Shown here: positions 16,380 to 31,004 of the stretch, piece by piece | Numbering within the stretch: the first letter of the stretch is position 1 | How the letters are laid out: every line of letters starts with the position of its first letter | From: Isoetes taiwanensis | Lineage: Eukaryota > Streptophyta > Lycopodiopsida > Isoetales > Isoetaceae | DNA length: 64,000 nucleotides | Direction: 5' to 3' | Assembly: GCA_021234155.1 (NCBI GenBank) | Contig: JAJEKV010000164.1 | Coordinates: forward strand, 1,062,783-1,126,782 | Program-made: the position numbers and the translations under genes | The notes under the pieces: model-generated | The model's input: the letters and a program-made list of their open reading frames with translations, nothing else | Database searches by the model: none | What the model was told of the DNA's origin: nothing

Positions 16380-16830
16380 GACGATAAGGATAAAGAAGCA
16401 CAAAGATAAGATAAAGATAAGATTATTTTAACTTAAGAAGAGAATTTCAAGATAAAGATAAGATTATTATAACTTAAGAGGAGAATTTCAATTGTTGTAC
16501 AGGATTTTGAAAGTCAAACGAGAAACTTGCACGATGGTTAGACGTCACAAACGCGCTTAGACGTCACAAACGCGCTTAGAGGATGTCGTTAACGTGTCAC
16601 GATGTGCAAGCAATTAGATAAGGATAAAGAAGCACAAAGATAAGATAAGGATAAGGATAAAGAAGCACAAAGATAAGATAAAGATAAGATTATTATAACT
16701 TAAGAAGAGAATTTCAATTGTTGTACAGGATTTTGAAAGTCAAACGAGAAACTTGCACGATGTTTAGACGTCACAAACGCGCTTAGAGGATGTCGTTAAC
16801 GTGTCACGATGTGCAAGCAATTAGAGGCTT
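16380..16830. repeat. Duplicated GATAAG-rich upstream region of kinase-GH18 gene (unit 3)
   Basis: Two copies (about 16380-16615 and 16616-16830) of the same segment found upstream of unit 2, with the same GATAAG runs and the gtcacaaacgcgctta motif repeated inside copy one. The duplication therefore predates the split of units 2 and 3. Confidence 0.7.
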
Positions 16831-16866
16831 AGACATTGGTATTTGCTTAGCAAAGAGATTACATCA

Positions 16867-19491
16867 ATGGCGCAGAGTTATCCAAGTGCTTGGGCTAGTG
16901 ATATCCTTGCTCTTCATCACGAAATCAATACCAGTAAAGAATTGATTCATACAAAGAAATGCCTTTGCTTAAAATACCTTGTAAGTGTTACGGCAGAGAA
17001 TGTGAATTTATGGATTGGTCACCTACGATTTCTCAATTTGAAGTCTGCAAACGGAGTGGGAGAAAAGCTGCTCCAGAGTTTGAAAAGGGGCCTAACACTT
17101 ATTCGACAATGTGGAGACAAAGAGTATCCAAAATTACCTTCAACCATTCTTTGTGGTGCAGGTGAGTTTTGTGAGATTGTTGATCATGTAACAGGATATT
17201 CTAAGATGATGAATAAGTTGATCACATCCATCGTGAGGTTTGACCCAGCTAAAGCACAGTCTATCAAGGAAATCCAAGATAAAGTAGAGTCGATTGTAGG
17301 AAGATTCAAGAAGATCTTATATCAGCTCATGGAGATGACAGGGAATGAACTCATCAATTACCTAAAGTCTAGTGCAACTTATAATTTATGTGTTAGCAAG
17401 CGGGGCAAGGCGTAAATATGAAGTCTTGATTGAGCGGTTGGAAAGAGGCTTGCATCCAATTGAATTTGCTAAGCCTATTGAAGACATTGATCTATTACAA
17501 GGCATTGGAGCGGGCACTTTTGGAACCGGCCCACAAAGCACTTTGGGGTGATGAAATGCCAAGAGCACTCAAAGAATTCTTTTACATCGACGCTTTTGAA
17601 TGTGAGTATAAGGTATTAATGAAGTTGATTTCCACAAATTGTTCGCAAAGACGTAGTACAAATATTAGGGCATGCGGGGATGGCACCAACAAGGCCCTCG
17701 TTATGGAGCTGATGGACATGGACCTAAAAAGCTTATAGAGAATAAGAAACCACTTTCCTTGTATGAATCAATTGACCTCATGTTCCAACTTGCACAAAGA
17801 ATAAGAGGCTTACATCGAAGTTAGAGTAATTCACGAGACATAAAACCCGTAACATCTTAGTGAAGGAGAATACCGAGGATAAAAAGCGGACTCTAAAACT
17901 TGGTGATTTTGGTGAATCTAAAGCATACTTTCATACCACGGATCCTAACCTTCATACACAACAAAGAAAGGTACAAAGTTGTACATGGCCCCGAGATGGA
18001 GATGGTTGTAGACGAAAGCAAATTACTCTTAAAGGTAGGCGTGTATAGCTTTGGGATTGTCTGCATAGAGATCCTTCTTGGAGAACCCCTAGTTGGGTTA
18101 AGAAAGATCTAAGAGAGGGTCGAATGCCTGTTTTCCTCCCAAGCATCCCTATTCCAAGAGATCTCTACACTATGATATGTGATTGCCTTGAACGGACAAA
18201 GATAAACGCCCTACCTTTGAGGAAATTTGTGACTTTTATGGGCTTTCATGGAAAAGGTGTTGATCGGGAAAGATGAAATTCAATGGTTTTCTATTGAAGA
18301 TCAAACCGGGTTACATTGATAAGAGAATAAAGTTGAATTTCAAAATGTACACAAGAACTCTTGAGAAGAAAGCATCTCTAAGATGCCTCGGGTCTTACAC
18401 CCACAGAGGGGAAAACAAAGACGTTATTTTGTAGACTTGGCGGCTTTTGAAGGTAGGACTTCAGCAGCCCCCGTAGATAATCGGTGGACATTGCATTGTG
18501 CTTTCGGGATGCTTTGGATCCTCCGGGCGGATAAAATTCTTTGCAGCCTTGGGAGAGCGTCTGAGAACCCTTTTATTCTTTGCAGGTGTTCAACCCCCAA
18601 ATCTCTTGACCGATCTTCATTGAGACTTGGGAATTTTGGACAATTCAAAAGCTAGTTGTAGATCAAGGTAAGAAGCTTAATCTCTCCTTTGCTATAGGAG
18701 GATGGAACAATTCAAAGTATTTTTTCGATGCATTCTCTACGGATGAAAATCATTTACAAGATTTATTATACGTGTTAGAGTTGTGCGAGCTTATCCAATT
18801 TTCAACGGCCTTCACTTGCACCTTTGGAATGTTTTGAGTGACGATGGAGTGAATTATGGTAAAAATGGCAACAACTGCGAGGCGGCAAGATGGAGAAAAC
18901 TTCATACTTGTGTTGAATGGAGAAATTCATTGCACGAAGGTTTTTAATTGGTGTAGTTTCTTCCGAATACCAAAAGGAGTCAAATGGCCAATTGAAAGGG
19001 CCGCTCATCTTATTGATCGATTCAATTGCTCGTAGATATTAATACATCGAAAAGAGCTCAACATAGATTCAACTTGTATTCACATTCCCATCAAAGTTGC
19101 GGTGTGGACAAAGCTATAACATACTACAAATCTAGAGGGGTTGATCCTTCTAAGATCATTATACACGTCGATGTTGATGTGGTTCATGGGTTCTGCAATA
19201 CTGATGGCATTGGCAAGCCAGCAAAGCTAGGGCTTCCAAATGATATATTGCGCCTTTATCCGAGTGAACTTGTTCATCATGGATTTGAGGAAAGTTGGGA
19301 CGATGAGGCAAAAGTACAGGTATGCTTATAATCCACAGAGAAAGCTCTTTTGTACTTACGATAACACTAGGTCTCTTAAAGAGAAGCGAGAATATATCAA
19401 GGCCAATAACTTGGGAGGCATGTACTCAAATTACCATTACTAAAGGCTCCCCATGTTTAAATTGGTGCATGATCATCTCACCCATGATTGA
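16867..19491 (+). pseudogene. Protein kinase fused to GH18-like domain (unit 3), heavily broken frame
   Basis: Collinear with unit 2 from the ATG at 16867 to the TGA at 19489-19491. The N-terminal helical region is intact to about residue 140. After that, frames break repeatedly, each time at a CAG or CTG present in another unit: tcgattg for tcagattg (17290), gcgggg for acagg (near 17400), gcgggg for cacagg (near 17673), cacgagac for cacagagac (near 17833), accgagg for actgagg (near 17872). This copy supports the fusion: it reads GATGAA where unit 2 has GATTAA in the linker (near 18273), and its frame at 18425-18480 gives RRYFVDLAAFEGRTSAAP leading into the GH18 start. Whether it is a true pseudogene or a badly called intact gene cannot be settled from this sequence. 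Confidence 0.7.
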
Positions 19492-22510
<3,019 letters not shown>

Positions 22511-23287
22511 CTGCAAAACAAACACAAGAGGCCTGGCGAACTTTCACAAGCTTCAGGGGTAGCAGCATTGACAAAACTAACAAGTAAAAGTACTTGCAAT
22601 GGAAAAATGTATCATCATAAATGCTTCCAAAACCTACAAACACCAACACAAAATGAATGATTACGGCCGCATATAGTTCAAATATCACAAAACCAGAGCC
22701 TCAACCTGCATAATCCATACCTGCAGCAGTGAATTCAATAATTCCAGCCATTCTAAATGGCAAACTTGGATTTTTTACAATGAGGCATATGATAATATTC
22801 AAGGATATATTTGAGGAATATTTAAAGAACATGCTATTCACAGCCATTCAAATGGCATATCTTTAAGAATTCAACCAATTCCCAGACATAATTGGCTGTA
22901 AGTAGAATTCTTTCTAAGAAATCTATGTAACAATGTAAATCCAAGCTAGCACAGGCGTGAATCACATATTACAAGCTTCAGTTTATAAGTCCTTGAGGAG
23001 GAGGTCCACGTTACACATATGATTTTGGATGACTAAGGTATATCACCATGAGAAGAAACTATGGCCCTCAGAGAATTCCTGAAGGAAGCTAACATTCTAG
23101 AAAAAAAGAGAGAAAAATCAGGCTATCAAAAGCACTAAATGGGAGGAACAAGAAATGCATTATGCAGCGTTCCTTCTTGGGCGATTAATGCAATGCTATC
23201 CTGCTTTAAAGGACAGTGAAGAGTATTTTACTAGCCTTCCCTGAACTATTGTTTTGCTGCATGTCTGTGAAAGCAACCACTTCAAGC
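22511..23287. other. Spacer between KARI 5' part and EamA 3' end (unit 3)
   Basis: Counterpart of 13857-14636. No supported gene. Confidence 0.4.
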
Positions 23288-24830
23288 CTAAATAGACTGG
23301 TCAGAGTTGAGTTTACACCTTGCCCTATGACTATTGTAACCCCCATCTGTTTTTTGTGAGGAATCATAGCCTCCATTTGTATTCTCTTGAGATGTTTCAA
23401 TTTCAAGGGTTTCCTTTCGTTTTGGATAAACAGGTAAAGATAAATCAGGGTTTTCTATTTCGGCATCTGCAAACAGCTGTGTTGATAGGCTTGCACCTGA
23501 AACATTAATTAAGATCAATACTGAATGCTGTTAAGATTAAAGTAATAAACTCGTGCACTTACCTAAAATACACAATGCCCCTATCCATCCCAAAGCACCC
23601 CATCTCTCTCCAACCAAGAACCAGGCAAACCCAGCACCCCAAAGTGGTTCAAGAGTGTAGATTATAGCTGCTTCGGATGATGACACATTCCGTAAAGCCA
23701 CAAGCTGCAATTCAGAAAGAAATTACTCATGAGGATCTATACATCCCAACTTAAATCTCAAGATGGAAACTAACCTACCTCAACCCATAAACAAAATGCT
23801 GTAGAAAGCAGCCATGTATAAAGCATTGGTAACCACAATGAAGGTAACGCCCGGTGCAGGTAGTTCATTAATATGATTGAATATCGCCCAAACGGCAGAG
23901 CACATGGTTGTAACCAAAAGCTGCAAGAGTGGTAGCTAACAAGTCTTAATTCACGCAGTCAATTATAGAGATAAGAGATTTCAGTATCCATCCCATCTTT
24001 TGGTTGTTTTCTTGCAAGGGACATCTTTTACTTACCTGAACACTCAGCAAAGGGAAAACACTAGCTGAAGGAAGTGCTCGGGAAATTTGCTCTGAACGTA
24101 GCATGTGGTAACCAAAGGAAATAGCACTAACAAGACTCCAGATGTCCCCAACCTGTAAAGTGGCAACAATAAGTTAATTATAGATCATGAACATATTATA
24201 CCACTATTTGTGCATCACTTGCACTTTACCGAAGCAGCTTCTAGGAATCCAATCCCAATGAGTGCTGCAATAGCTGAAAACCACGTGATCTTTGGAATGT
24301 GAGATCCTGACAGCCCAGCAAACAATGGAACTACTATAACCTGAGAACAGAAAAGCATCAGCTAAAAAGCAACGTTAGAGCATTGGATGGGTATTTCCTT
24401 CAAATGTTCTAATGGGATTCAGCACAGTTAGTCATCTAGCAGGAGTGAAATATGCAATAACTTACAGAAGAAGCATACTAAGAAATGCATAATGATATTT
24501 TAAGATGAAAACAAGGCAAAGTTTCTCACTTCAAGTCCTTCTAGAATGTACAAAGGAAAATAACGATAAGATGACCAAAGCATACCGTGAAAGCAGAAAT
24601 GAATGCTGCACGTCCTGCATCAGTTGTAAGAAGCCCAACTGATTGAGACAAGTAGCCAATGCTCGCCAATAGGCCCAACTCCAACCCCCTTTTCCTGATG
24701 GTATCATCTTTGAGAGCACACGAAAGATATGGCGAAAACGCTAGTGTAGCAACAAGAAAACGTCCAGTGGAAAATAAAGCAGGATCAATAATTGTCTCTG
24801 CCTGTTTTATCACAGTTACGTTACTTCCTG
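23288..24830 (-). CDS. EamA/DMT-family transporter (unit 3, cleanest)
   Basis: Minus-strand exons with GT-AG borders: 24586 to about 24830, 24230-24340, 24036-24152, about 23785-23920, 23563-23704 and 23288-23496. They encode TIIDPALFSTGRF, a GLLTTDAGRAAF segment, PLLAGLSGSYIPKITWFSAI, GDIWSLVSAISFGYHMLRSE, a FIVVTNALYMAAFYSILFM helix, the EamA repeat-2 signature AAIIYTLEPLWGAGFAWFLV with GERWG, and a charged tail ending at TAG 23288-23290. The order fits a plant EamA transporter with ten helices. About 77 bp present upstream of exon 1 in units 1 and 2 are missing here (junction near 24831), shortening the open region before the first exon. Initiator exon not identified; it may lie in the 24.9-27.3 kb spacer. 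Confidence 0.82.
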
Positions 24831-24918
24831 TGACCGAGATTTTAGAGCGAATAGTAGTTTTGGAGCAGTCATCGGCATATCCTAGGTATATTCTAGCATA
24901 TACCTAAGATATGCCATA

Positions 24919-27351
24919 AAGATGACATTGGCTTGCAGTGCAACTTTGAATTTCAAAGTTCTAGTTCTTTAGGTCTATACTAGGCAATCATTTACAAAAG
25001 ATCCTTTTGTTAAAATCGTTCTTGATACAACCATTCATAGTGCAACCGTTCATAGTAGAAAGACTTGTATAATTGTATATATATAACAGATATATATATG
25101 CATAGAAGATCATGCAAAGAAAATCTTCAGATCTATAGCAACTTCACAGAAATTTTGAACGATATGCAAAAACATGTCCAAAATATGAAGTTTCCAATGC
25201 TGAGGGGGATTGATGTAAAGCTAAACCGAACCTCTAACTAACTTAACTCAACAAAAAGAACTGGAAGTATTTTTGACCTTAGCATTCCCACACTAGCGAA
25301 GCCTTAATGTGTTTACATACTTCTTCTCGAGCTAGTATCAAAACCCTGCAAGAAATTGATAGCTTTTAGAAAGAGTCTACGTAGTGCATGCATCAATCTT
25401 TTGTGCCGGTAAGATAATGCAATAGAGTTCCATAACCAAATACAGTACCGATATTAATACACGATTGTTGGGTTTTGGCTTGTTAGCAATTTCCAAATAT
25501 TGCCATGCTACATTGTGCTTCCAAAAATTCTACCTGTCGCTCTAGTATTATCATCTTACCATTTTAAATCGCGAGTTTTGCTCCTAGTTGTAGCCTCTGG
25601 TTACAACCACTTAGGTTAGCAACTAATATCTTTCCAGACGAGCAAAAGATTGAAAAAACAGAATGAAATGTCTACACAGCTAATTTATAGATGTAAATTT
25701 CCAAAAGATCCAAGATCTAGAGCTCACCGAACTGCATGCACTCCATGCTTTCCACTAGAACGTGATAGTCAATTACATTTGGTGTACAACTAGAAAATTT
25801 CAAAAAGATTTCTTAGCATTTTGCAAGAATGAGCAACAAAGAGGCTAAACAAATTCTAGAAACTTCTTGCTAAGTCATCAATCTACAAATTTCTATATCT
25901 CTCTAGCTACATTCGCACGTCGTGAACTCTGTAAAAGGCATACGGACGCTGATGACAGCAAAGAAACAATCAAAGCACAAGACTGTGGCAGAAACGCAGT
26001 GGCAACCAGCTCCAACTTACACAAAAAGGCTTGAGAGAAATCCTGGTCAATACAATTGCTCTGAGAGGCTTCTTATTGATGAGACAAACCACCTAGACAA
26101 ATGTCTTTTCAGACGATTTTACCATAAGAGAACAAACCAGGTTGTGAACAATTTAAGATGCAGCATTGCAATTGCTACAACGACCAAACAAACAACAATT
26201 CTGTAGCAAAAATGAGCCTGCATGCAAGTACATTGCACTACACTTTGTTTTTCTTTTTAAATATAGGAACAAGCACTAAAATAGAGTGTCAAATGTACTC
26301 ACATTATCAAATGCTGACAGCTTCTCTCCAAATACCTCCTGCAACTGTAACAACCATGTAGATAGTCAAAGGGATGCAAATCGGCTTTCTTGCAGAACAG
26401 AGAAAAAAAGGGCATACGAACTTTAATTGTTTGCTTTAAAAAACGCACTTCCATCTCCAAAAACAACCTGCAAAGTAAATCTTCATTTATGGGAATGAGC
26501 TGCGGCTTGCTCTACACGCCATATCTGGCAAGATTAGGAAAATTAATACCTAGAGTAAAATGGGGTAACGAAAAAATGCAAGCTTTGGATTTGTCTCAAA
26601 ATGAAGTCGCAGAACATCAACAAGCACAGCCTATTTGTGGTTCTTCATGCATAAAAACATGCATCGACCAAGAGCCCTCAGCAATTAATCACCTGCAACA
26701 CAAGCTTGAGAATCATGTTGGCATTTGCCCTTTCATAAAAACAACCATTCTTAACTTATAAAATACATGTTGCATTTTCCCTGCATATCTGTGTGTGAAC
26801 AGTCGTACCAAAGACCTCGTACTATAATGCTGACAAAGCTAGTTGGAAACGATGAAACGGCTGATTGAACCCCAACAGATCTAAAGAGTCTCTGAAGCCC
26901 AAAATTGTCTAGAATCGGCCTGTCGCAAAGCTTATATACCACTGTATTTTTTGGTGTTGCGCCTCCCCCCAAGTGAGAATAATAGAGATGAAGCTGACCC
27001 ATGGCAAAATAAATCATGCCCACCTGCATTGACCACAAACAACAGATTCCTGTTTTTGCTCCAATCTTCTACCAGGATATGCCCACCTGCATTGACCACA
27101 AACAACAGATTCCTGTTTTTGCTCCAATCTTCTACCAGGATCTACCATTCTGACTGACCAAAACTTCGTTCTAAAAGTCCCATATGATCAGAATAATGAT
27201 TGATTCAGCATTTGGACCGCTCTTTGCCGTGGGTGCTCTTGGAAGCCAGAGGAAAATGCTTGGAAGAAGAAGAAGAAGGGTCGAGGCCTGCGAAGGAATG
27301 GGGCTGGATGACCGAGCATTTACAGGCAGCAGCTAGTTTTTAGCAGTCATC
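24919..27351. other. Spacer unique to the unit 3 / unit 4 junction
   Basis: In units 1 and 2 the EamA gene joins the next kinase promoter directly through a cctaggtatat motif. Here the two halves of that junction (near 24880 and 27355) are 2.4 kb apart. The spacer is AT-rich with no confident gene. Plus-strand frames at 25922-26206 and 26390-26761 have no recognised domain. A minus-strand ATG near 27310 opens about 40 codons rich in Ser, Phe and Arg that could be a transit-peptide exon for the EamA gene, but this is only a guess. Confidence 0.5.
27016..27141. repeat. 63-bp tandem duplication
   Basis: The segment starting atgcccacctgcattgacc occurs at 27016-27078 and again at 27079-27141 with no visible mismatch over most of its length. 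Confidence 0.9.
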
Positions 27352-27451
27352 AGCATATGCTAGGTATATGCCAGCATATACTTGAATATGCCCACATACC
27401 CACATAAACGAGGGTTTGCCCCCTAGGGGCAACCCAAAAAAGCACTTAGAC

Positions 27452-27655
27452 TAGACGATAAGGATAAAGAAGCACAAAGATAAGATAAAGATAAGGTTAT
27501 TATAACTTAAGAAGAGAATTTCAATTGTTGTACAGGATTTTGAAAGTCAAACGAGAAACTTGCACGATGGTTAGACGTCACAAACGCGCTTAGACGTCAC
27601 AAACGCTCTTAGAGGATGTCGTTAACGTGTCACCATGTGCAAGCAATTAGAGGCT
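27452..27655. repeat. Single GATAAG-rich upstream segment (unit 4)
   Basis: Same sequence as the upstream segments of units 2 and 3, but present once. It is preceded by a perfect-looking inverted motif (tgccccctaggggca, near 27417-27431) not present in the other units. Confidence 0.65.
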
Positions 27656-27683
27656 TAGACATTGGTATTTGCTTAGCAAAGAG

Positions 27684-28618
27684 ATGACATCAACGGCGCA
27701 GAGTTATCCAAGTGCTTGGGCTAGTGATATCTTTGCTCTTCATCACGAAATCAATACCAGTAAAGAATTGATTCATACAAAGAAATGCCTTTGCTTAAAA
27801 TACCTTGTAAGTGTTCTACAGAGACCGTGGAATTTATGGATTGGTCACCTACGATTTCTCAATTTGAAGTCACGCAAAGCGAGTGGGAGAAAAAGCTGCT
27901 CGAGTTTGAAAAGGGGCCTAACACTTATTCGACAATGTGGAGACAAAGCGTATCCAAAATTACCTTCAACCATTCTTTGCGGTGCAGGTGAGTTTTGTGA
28001 GATTGTTGATCATGTAACAGGATATTCTAAGATGATGAATAAGTTGATCGCATCCATCGTGAGGTTTGACCCAGCTAAAGCACAGTCTATCAAGGAAATC
28101 CAAGATAAAGTAGAGTCAGATTGTAGGAAGATTCAAGAAGATCTTATATCAGCTCATGGAGATGACAGGAATGAACTCATCAATTACCTAAAGTCTAGTG
28201 CAACTTATAATTTATGTGTTAGCAACAGGGCAAGGCGTAAATGTGAAGTCTTGATTGAACGGTTGGAAAGAGGCTTGCATCCAATTGAATTTGCTAAGCC
28301 TATTGAAGACATTGATCTATTAAAAGGCATTGGAACGGGCACTTTTGGAACTGTCCACAAAGCACTTTGGGGTGATGAAGTGCCAGTAGCACTCAAAGAA
28401 TTCTTTTACACTGATGCTTTTGAATGTGAGTATAAGGTATTAATGAAGTTGATTTCCACAAATTGTTCGCAGCACGTAGTACAAATATTAGGGCATGCAC
28501 AGGATGGCACCAACAAGGCCCTCGTTATGGAGTTGATGGGCATGGACCTAAAAAAGCTTATAGAGAATAAGAAACCACTTTCCTTGTATGAATCAATTGA
28601 CCTCATGTTCCAACTTGC
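27684..28618 (+). pseudogene. Protein kinase of kinase-GH18 family, truncated (unit 4)
   Basis: The frame is open from an ATG at 27684 (MTSTAQSYPSAW; the ATG used in units 2 and 3 is ACG here) through the helical N-terminal region and into the kinase N-lobe. It carries the intact glycine loop GTGTFGTVHKA and the catalytic lysine context VPVALKEFF (near 28385-28405), both broken or altered in unit 2. It ends at 28618, before HRD and DFG, where sequence switches to unrelated DNA after TTCCAACTTGCA. The frame runs on for about 30 foreign codons to a stop at 28718. It cannot be an active kinase. It is the best guide to the undamaged N-lobe of the family. Confidence 0.85.
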
Positions 28619-28714
28619 ATCACTGGGGACCCAGTACGGTCACAGTGATATGTGGAGGGCCCTGGGTATGGGGGATGAACTCCTATTCGTATACGGTGCG
28701 GGCATCGTATATGA

Positions 28715-28930
28715 GTAGGGGACGTCACAACCTCCGTTGGCATCTACCTACCAACGCCAGTTTTTGCCCACGGCCAGCTCTATGTCGCATTCTCAAGGTG
28801 CACCACACAACAGGGAGTAAAGGTATACATTCAAGACACCAAAAAACAAGGAGCACTGCTCAAAAATAAAAGGAGATTCACTCCAAATGTAGTCTACAAA
28901 GAGATCCTACGGGATGAAATAGCCCCTTAG
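28715..28930 (+). pseudogene. C-terminal fragment of Pif1/Helitron-type helicase
   Basis: The frame from 28715 to a TAG at 28928-28930 reads IYLPTPVFAHGQLYVAFSR followed by GVKVYI. This is the conserved last block of Pif1-family helicases (PVFSHGQLYVALSRxxxxxGLKI), most often met in plants as the tail of Helitron RepHel proteins. Everything upstream of this block, including the Walker motifs and Rep domain, is absent. It lies about 100 bp beyond the point where the unit 4 kinase is cut, so a Helitron or a rearrangement involving one may have truncated unit 4 (inference). Confidence 0.75.
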
Positions 28931-30404
28931 TTTCTATAGATCTCTTACATTGTACTATGCCCTAGCTCTGCAATGTCTACTTTTGTAGATATAAGTAACA
29001 TAAATTCAAATATCGACATCGGTTTGCGTATCATTTACAAGTTATCAACTAATACCAGATGTTGTTACTATTGTTCTTATAACTTTATAGGTTTTTTACT
29101 ATTCCGCAACAATGCTGGGCAATGATAATATCTTTGGATATTTTTGTTACATTTCTAGACATTATTTTCTCTGAGGTGAGAGGTGTTGATTCATATTTGG
29201 TCTTGCTTTTCTTGCCATAGTTTTCGATAAGATGCTCCATTTGCCCACTTGATATTGCCATTATTTATTTACGGCCAGTTCATATCAATGGATTTGGGGT
29301 TTGATTTTGGACGAGCTCATCTGGCTTGAGTCATGATCATGTATGCATTTGGCATTTTCGTCTTTTTCTCATACGCACATGCATTCTATATTTGTGATAG
29401 GTCATCTTGGATATTGTTGAATTAATCTACCTAGCTTTGCGTGCTTTTCTTTCTCCTTTTGCGCTCTTTGATCTATGCCTTATCATGGTGTTGTTGGAAT
29501 CTGTTAATTCATATACATCATTTTCTTCAATTCGTATTTGCTCGTCTCGTTGAGGTTTATTGAATATACAACTATTTATTCTCTAGAGGTGTTCTTGTTC
29601 TGAGGCCTTCATTTGCAGGGGTTTTGACTTGTATACCATAGGGTGGCTTTTTCAATAAGTGTGTCATTTTGTTTTACTTTCTTACCGGGCTAATCTCATT
29701 TGATTCCAACCCAATTTGGCTCCCTTGACCTCCATCTCCTCTTGACTCTTGGCCATAACCTCTTATTTCCCTTCGACCCCACATATTTCGACTTCTCCAT
29801 TCGAACCTAGCCATCTTATCTCTTTCTATATTTGAGCTTCTTTTTTGCTAAGTGGCTAACACTTTCCATGGATCGCTTTGCGACTAACATGTCCCTTCAT
29901 ATAGTCATTGTGTTTTTGGTTCATTTATCATGTCCATTACTTTTTTTTGCTTTATTATTTCAGACCATATGTATGGGCCTCGCTTTATTCATAATGTGTC
30001 CCTTTACCTAGTCATTGTATTTTCATTTGTCCTTTTCTACTATATGGCTAACCTCCTTGCACTCCACCTTGACCTTGGCACTTTTGACCTCCATCTTTCC
30101 TTTTCATTGGCCATAACCTCACCTTTGACTACTTAAGCCTCATTTTTGCTCGATTTACGATGATTCCAATTAACCCTGATCTTAATTTTTCATCTTCACC
30201 TTGCTCTTGATTGTGCTAACATGTCTATAACCTCTTCATCAATCTCATCCCTCGTTTGTAAGCGTATTATTCATTTGGGGTATTTCGTCATGGCTTTAGG
30301 CATGTGTGTATCTGGATGTGCCAAATATTGCGTTTGGCACTCCATTGCGATTTTGTGACATGGGTTTCTATTGGACCATTTTTTGTGGGTGGTGCTGTTT
30401 ATTT
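28931..30404. other. Gene-free AT-rich stretch
   Basis: No supported gene. The plus strand is pyrimidine-rich between 29690 and 30240 with diverged repeats of ttggccataacctc (near 29749 and 30107). No Helitron 3' terminus could be fixed after the helicase fragment. Confidence 0.4.
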
Positions 30405-30582
30405 CCACCTTGATGGTGACGCAAATTTCTATTTATCATGTTTTCTTCCGCCCGCTGGGTGACACTTTTTCTCCACCCTCTGGGTGATGCTGTTTATTTC
30501 TACCTCGAGGGTGACGCATATTTCTTTTTACATGATTATTATCCACCCGTTGGGTGACGCTTTTCTCCACCCTATCGGTGAT
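30405..30582. repeat. Degenerate repeats of a gggtgacgc / ccacccgttggg motif
   Basis: Units such as ctgggtgacac, ctgggtgatgctg and gttgggtgacgc alternate with ttctccaccc. The same motif family returns at 34110-34210 and 34870-34935. Confidence 0.55.
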
Positions 30583-30898
30583 CCCCCTTAAACCCCATTT
30601 GGTTTGGGTGCATATTCACACGGGGGGTTACTCTGGGCAACGAGAGCTATCGGATGGGCATATTTGCCCTTTATTCTAAGATCTGGACCGTACATAGCGA
30701 TCCTCGTTTGTGGGGTATGCATGTAGAAGTTTTTGTATACTGTATACTAAGGTTTGTAAAATACTATAAGGTTTGAGAGAATGTACTTAATGGTGTTAAT
30801 TTTGTACATGTATTATAAATATGTTTTTGGGGCTCTCGCTGCCCTACGTAACCCCCCGTGTGAATATGCACCCAAACCAAAGGGGGTTTAAGGGGGAT
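30582..30898. mobile_element. MITE-like inverted-repeat element, copy 1
   Basis: Outer arms of about 68 bp are inverted repeats: the left arm begins atcccccttaaacccc (30582) and continues through tttgggtgcatattcacacg and a gagagct; the right arm is its complement ending at 30898. The interior (about 180 bp) is AT-rich and non-coding. A second copy lies at 32529-33143. A GC hairpin gggcccttcgggccc follows at about 30988-31002. Confidence 0.8.
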
Positions 30899-31004
30899 TT
30901 TAATTTAAATGTGTTAAATGCAATGGTTTGTGTTAATAATGTTAATTGTAGTTGTGTGTTGATTGTTATATAAAAAAAAAATTTGGGCCCTTCGGGCCCT
31001 AACT

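Noticed and set aside
28590-28718. Extension of the unit 4 kinase beyond 28618 as a novel C-terminus
   Set aside because: The last 30 or so codons match no kinase sequence and the other units show the true continuation; it is read-through into foreign DNA.
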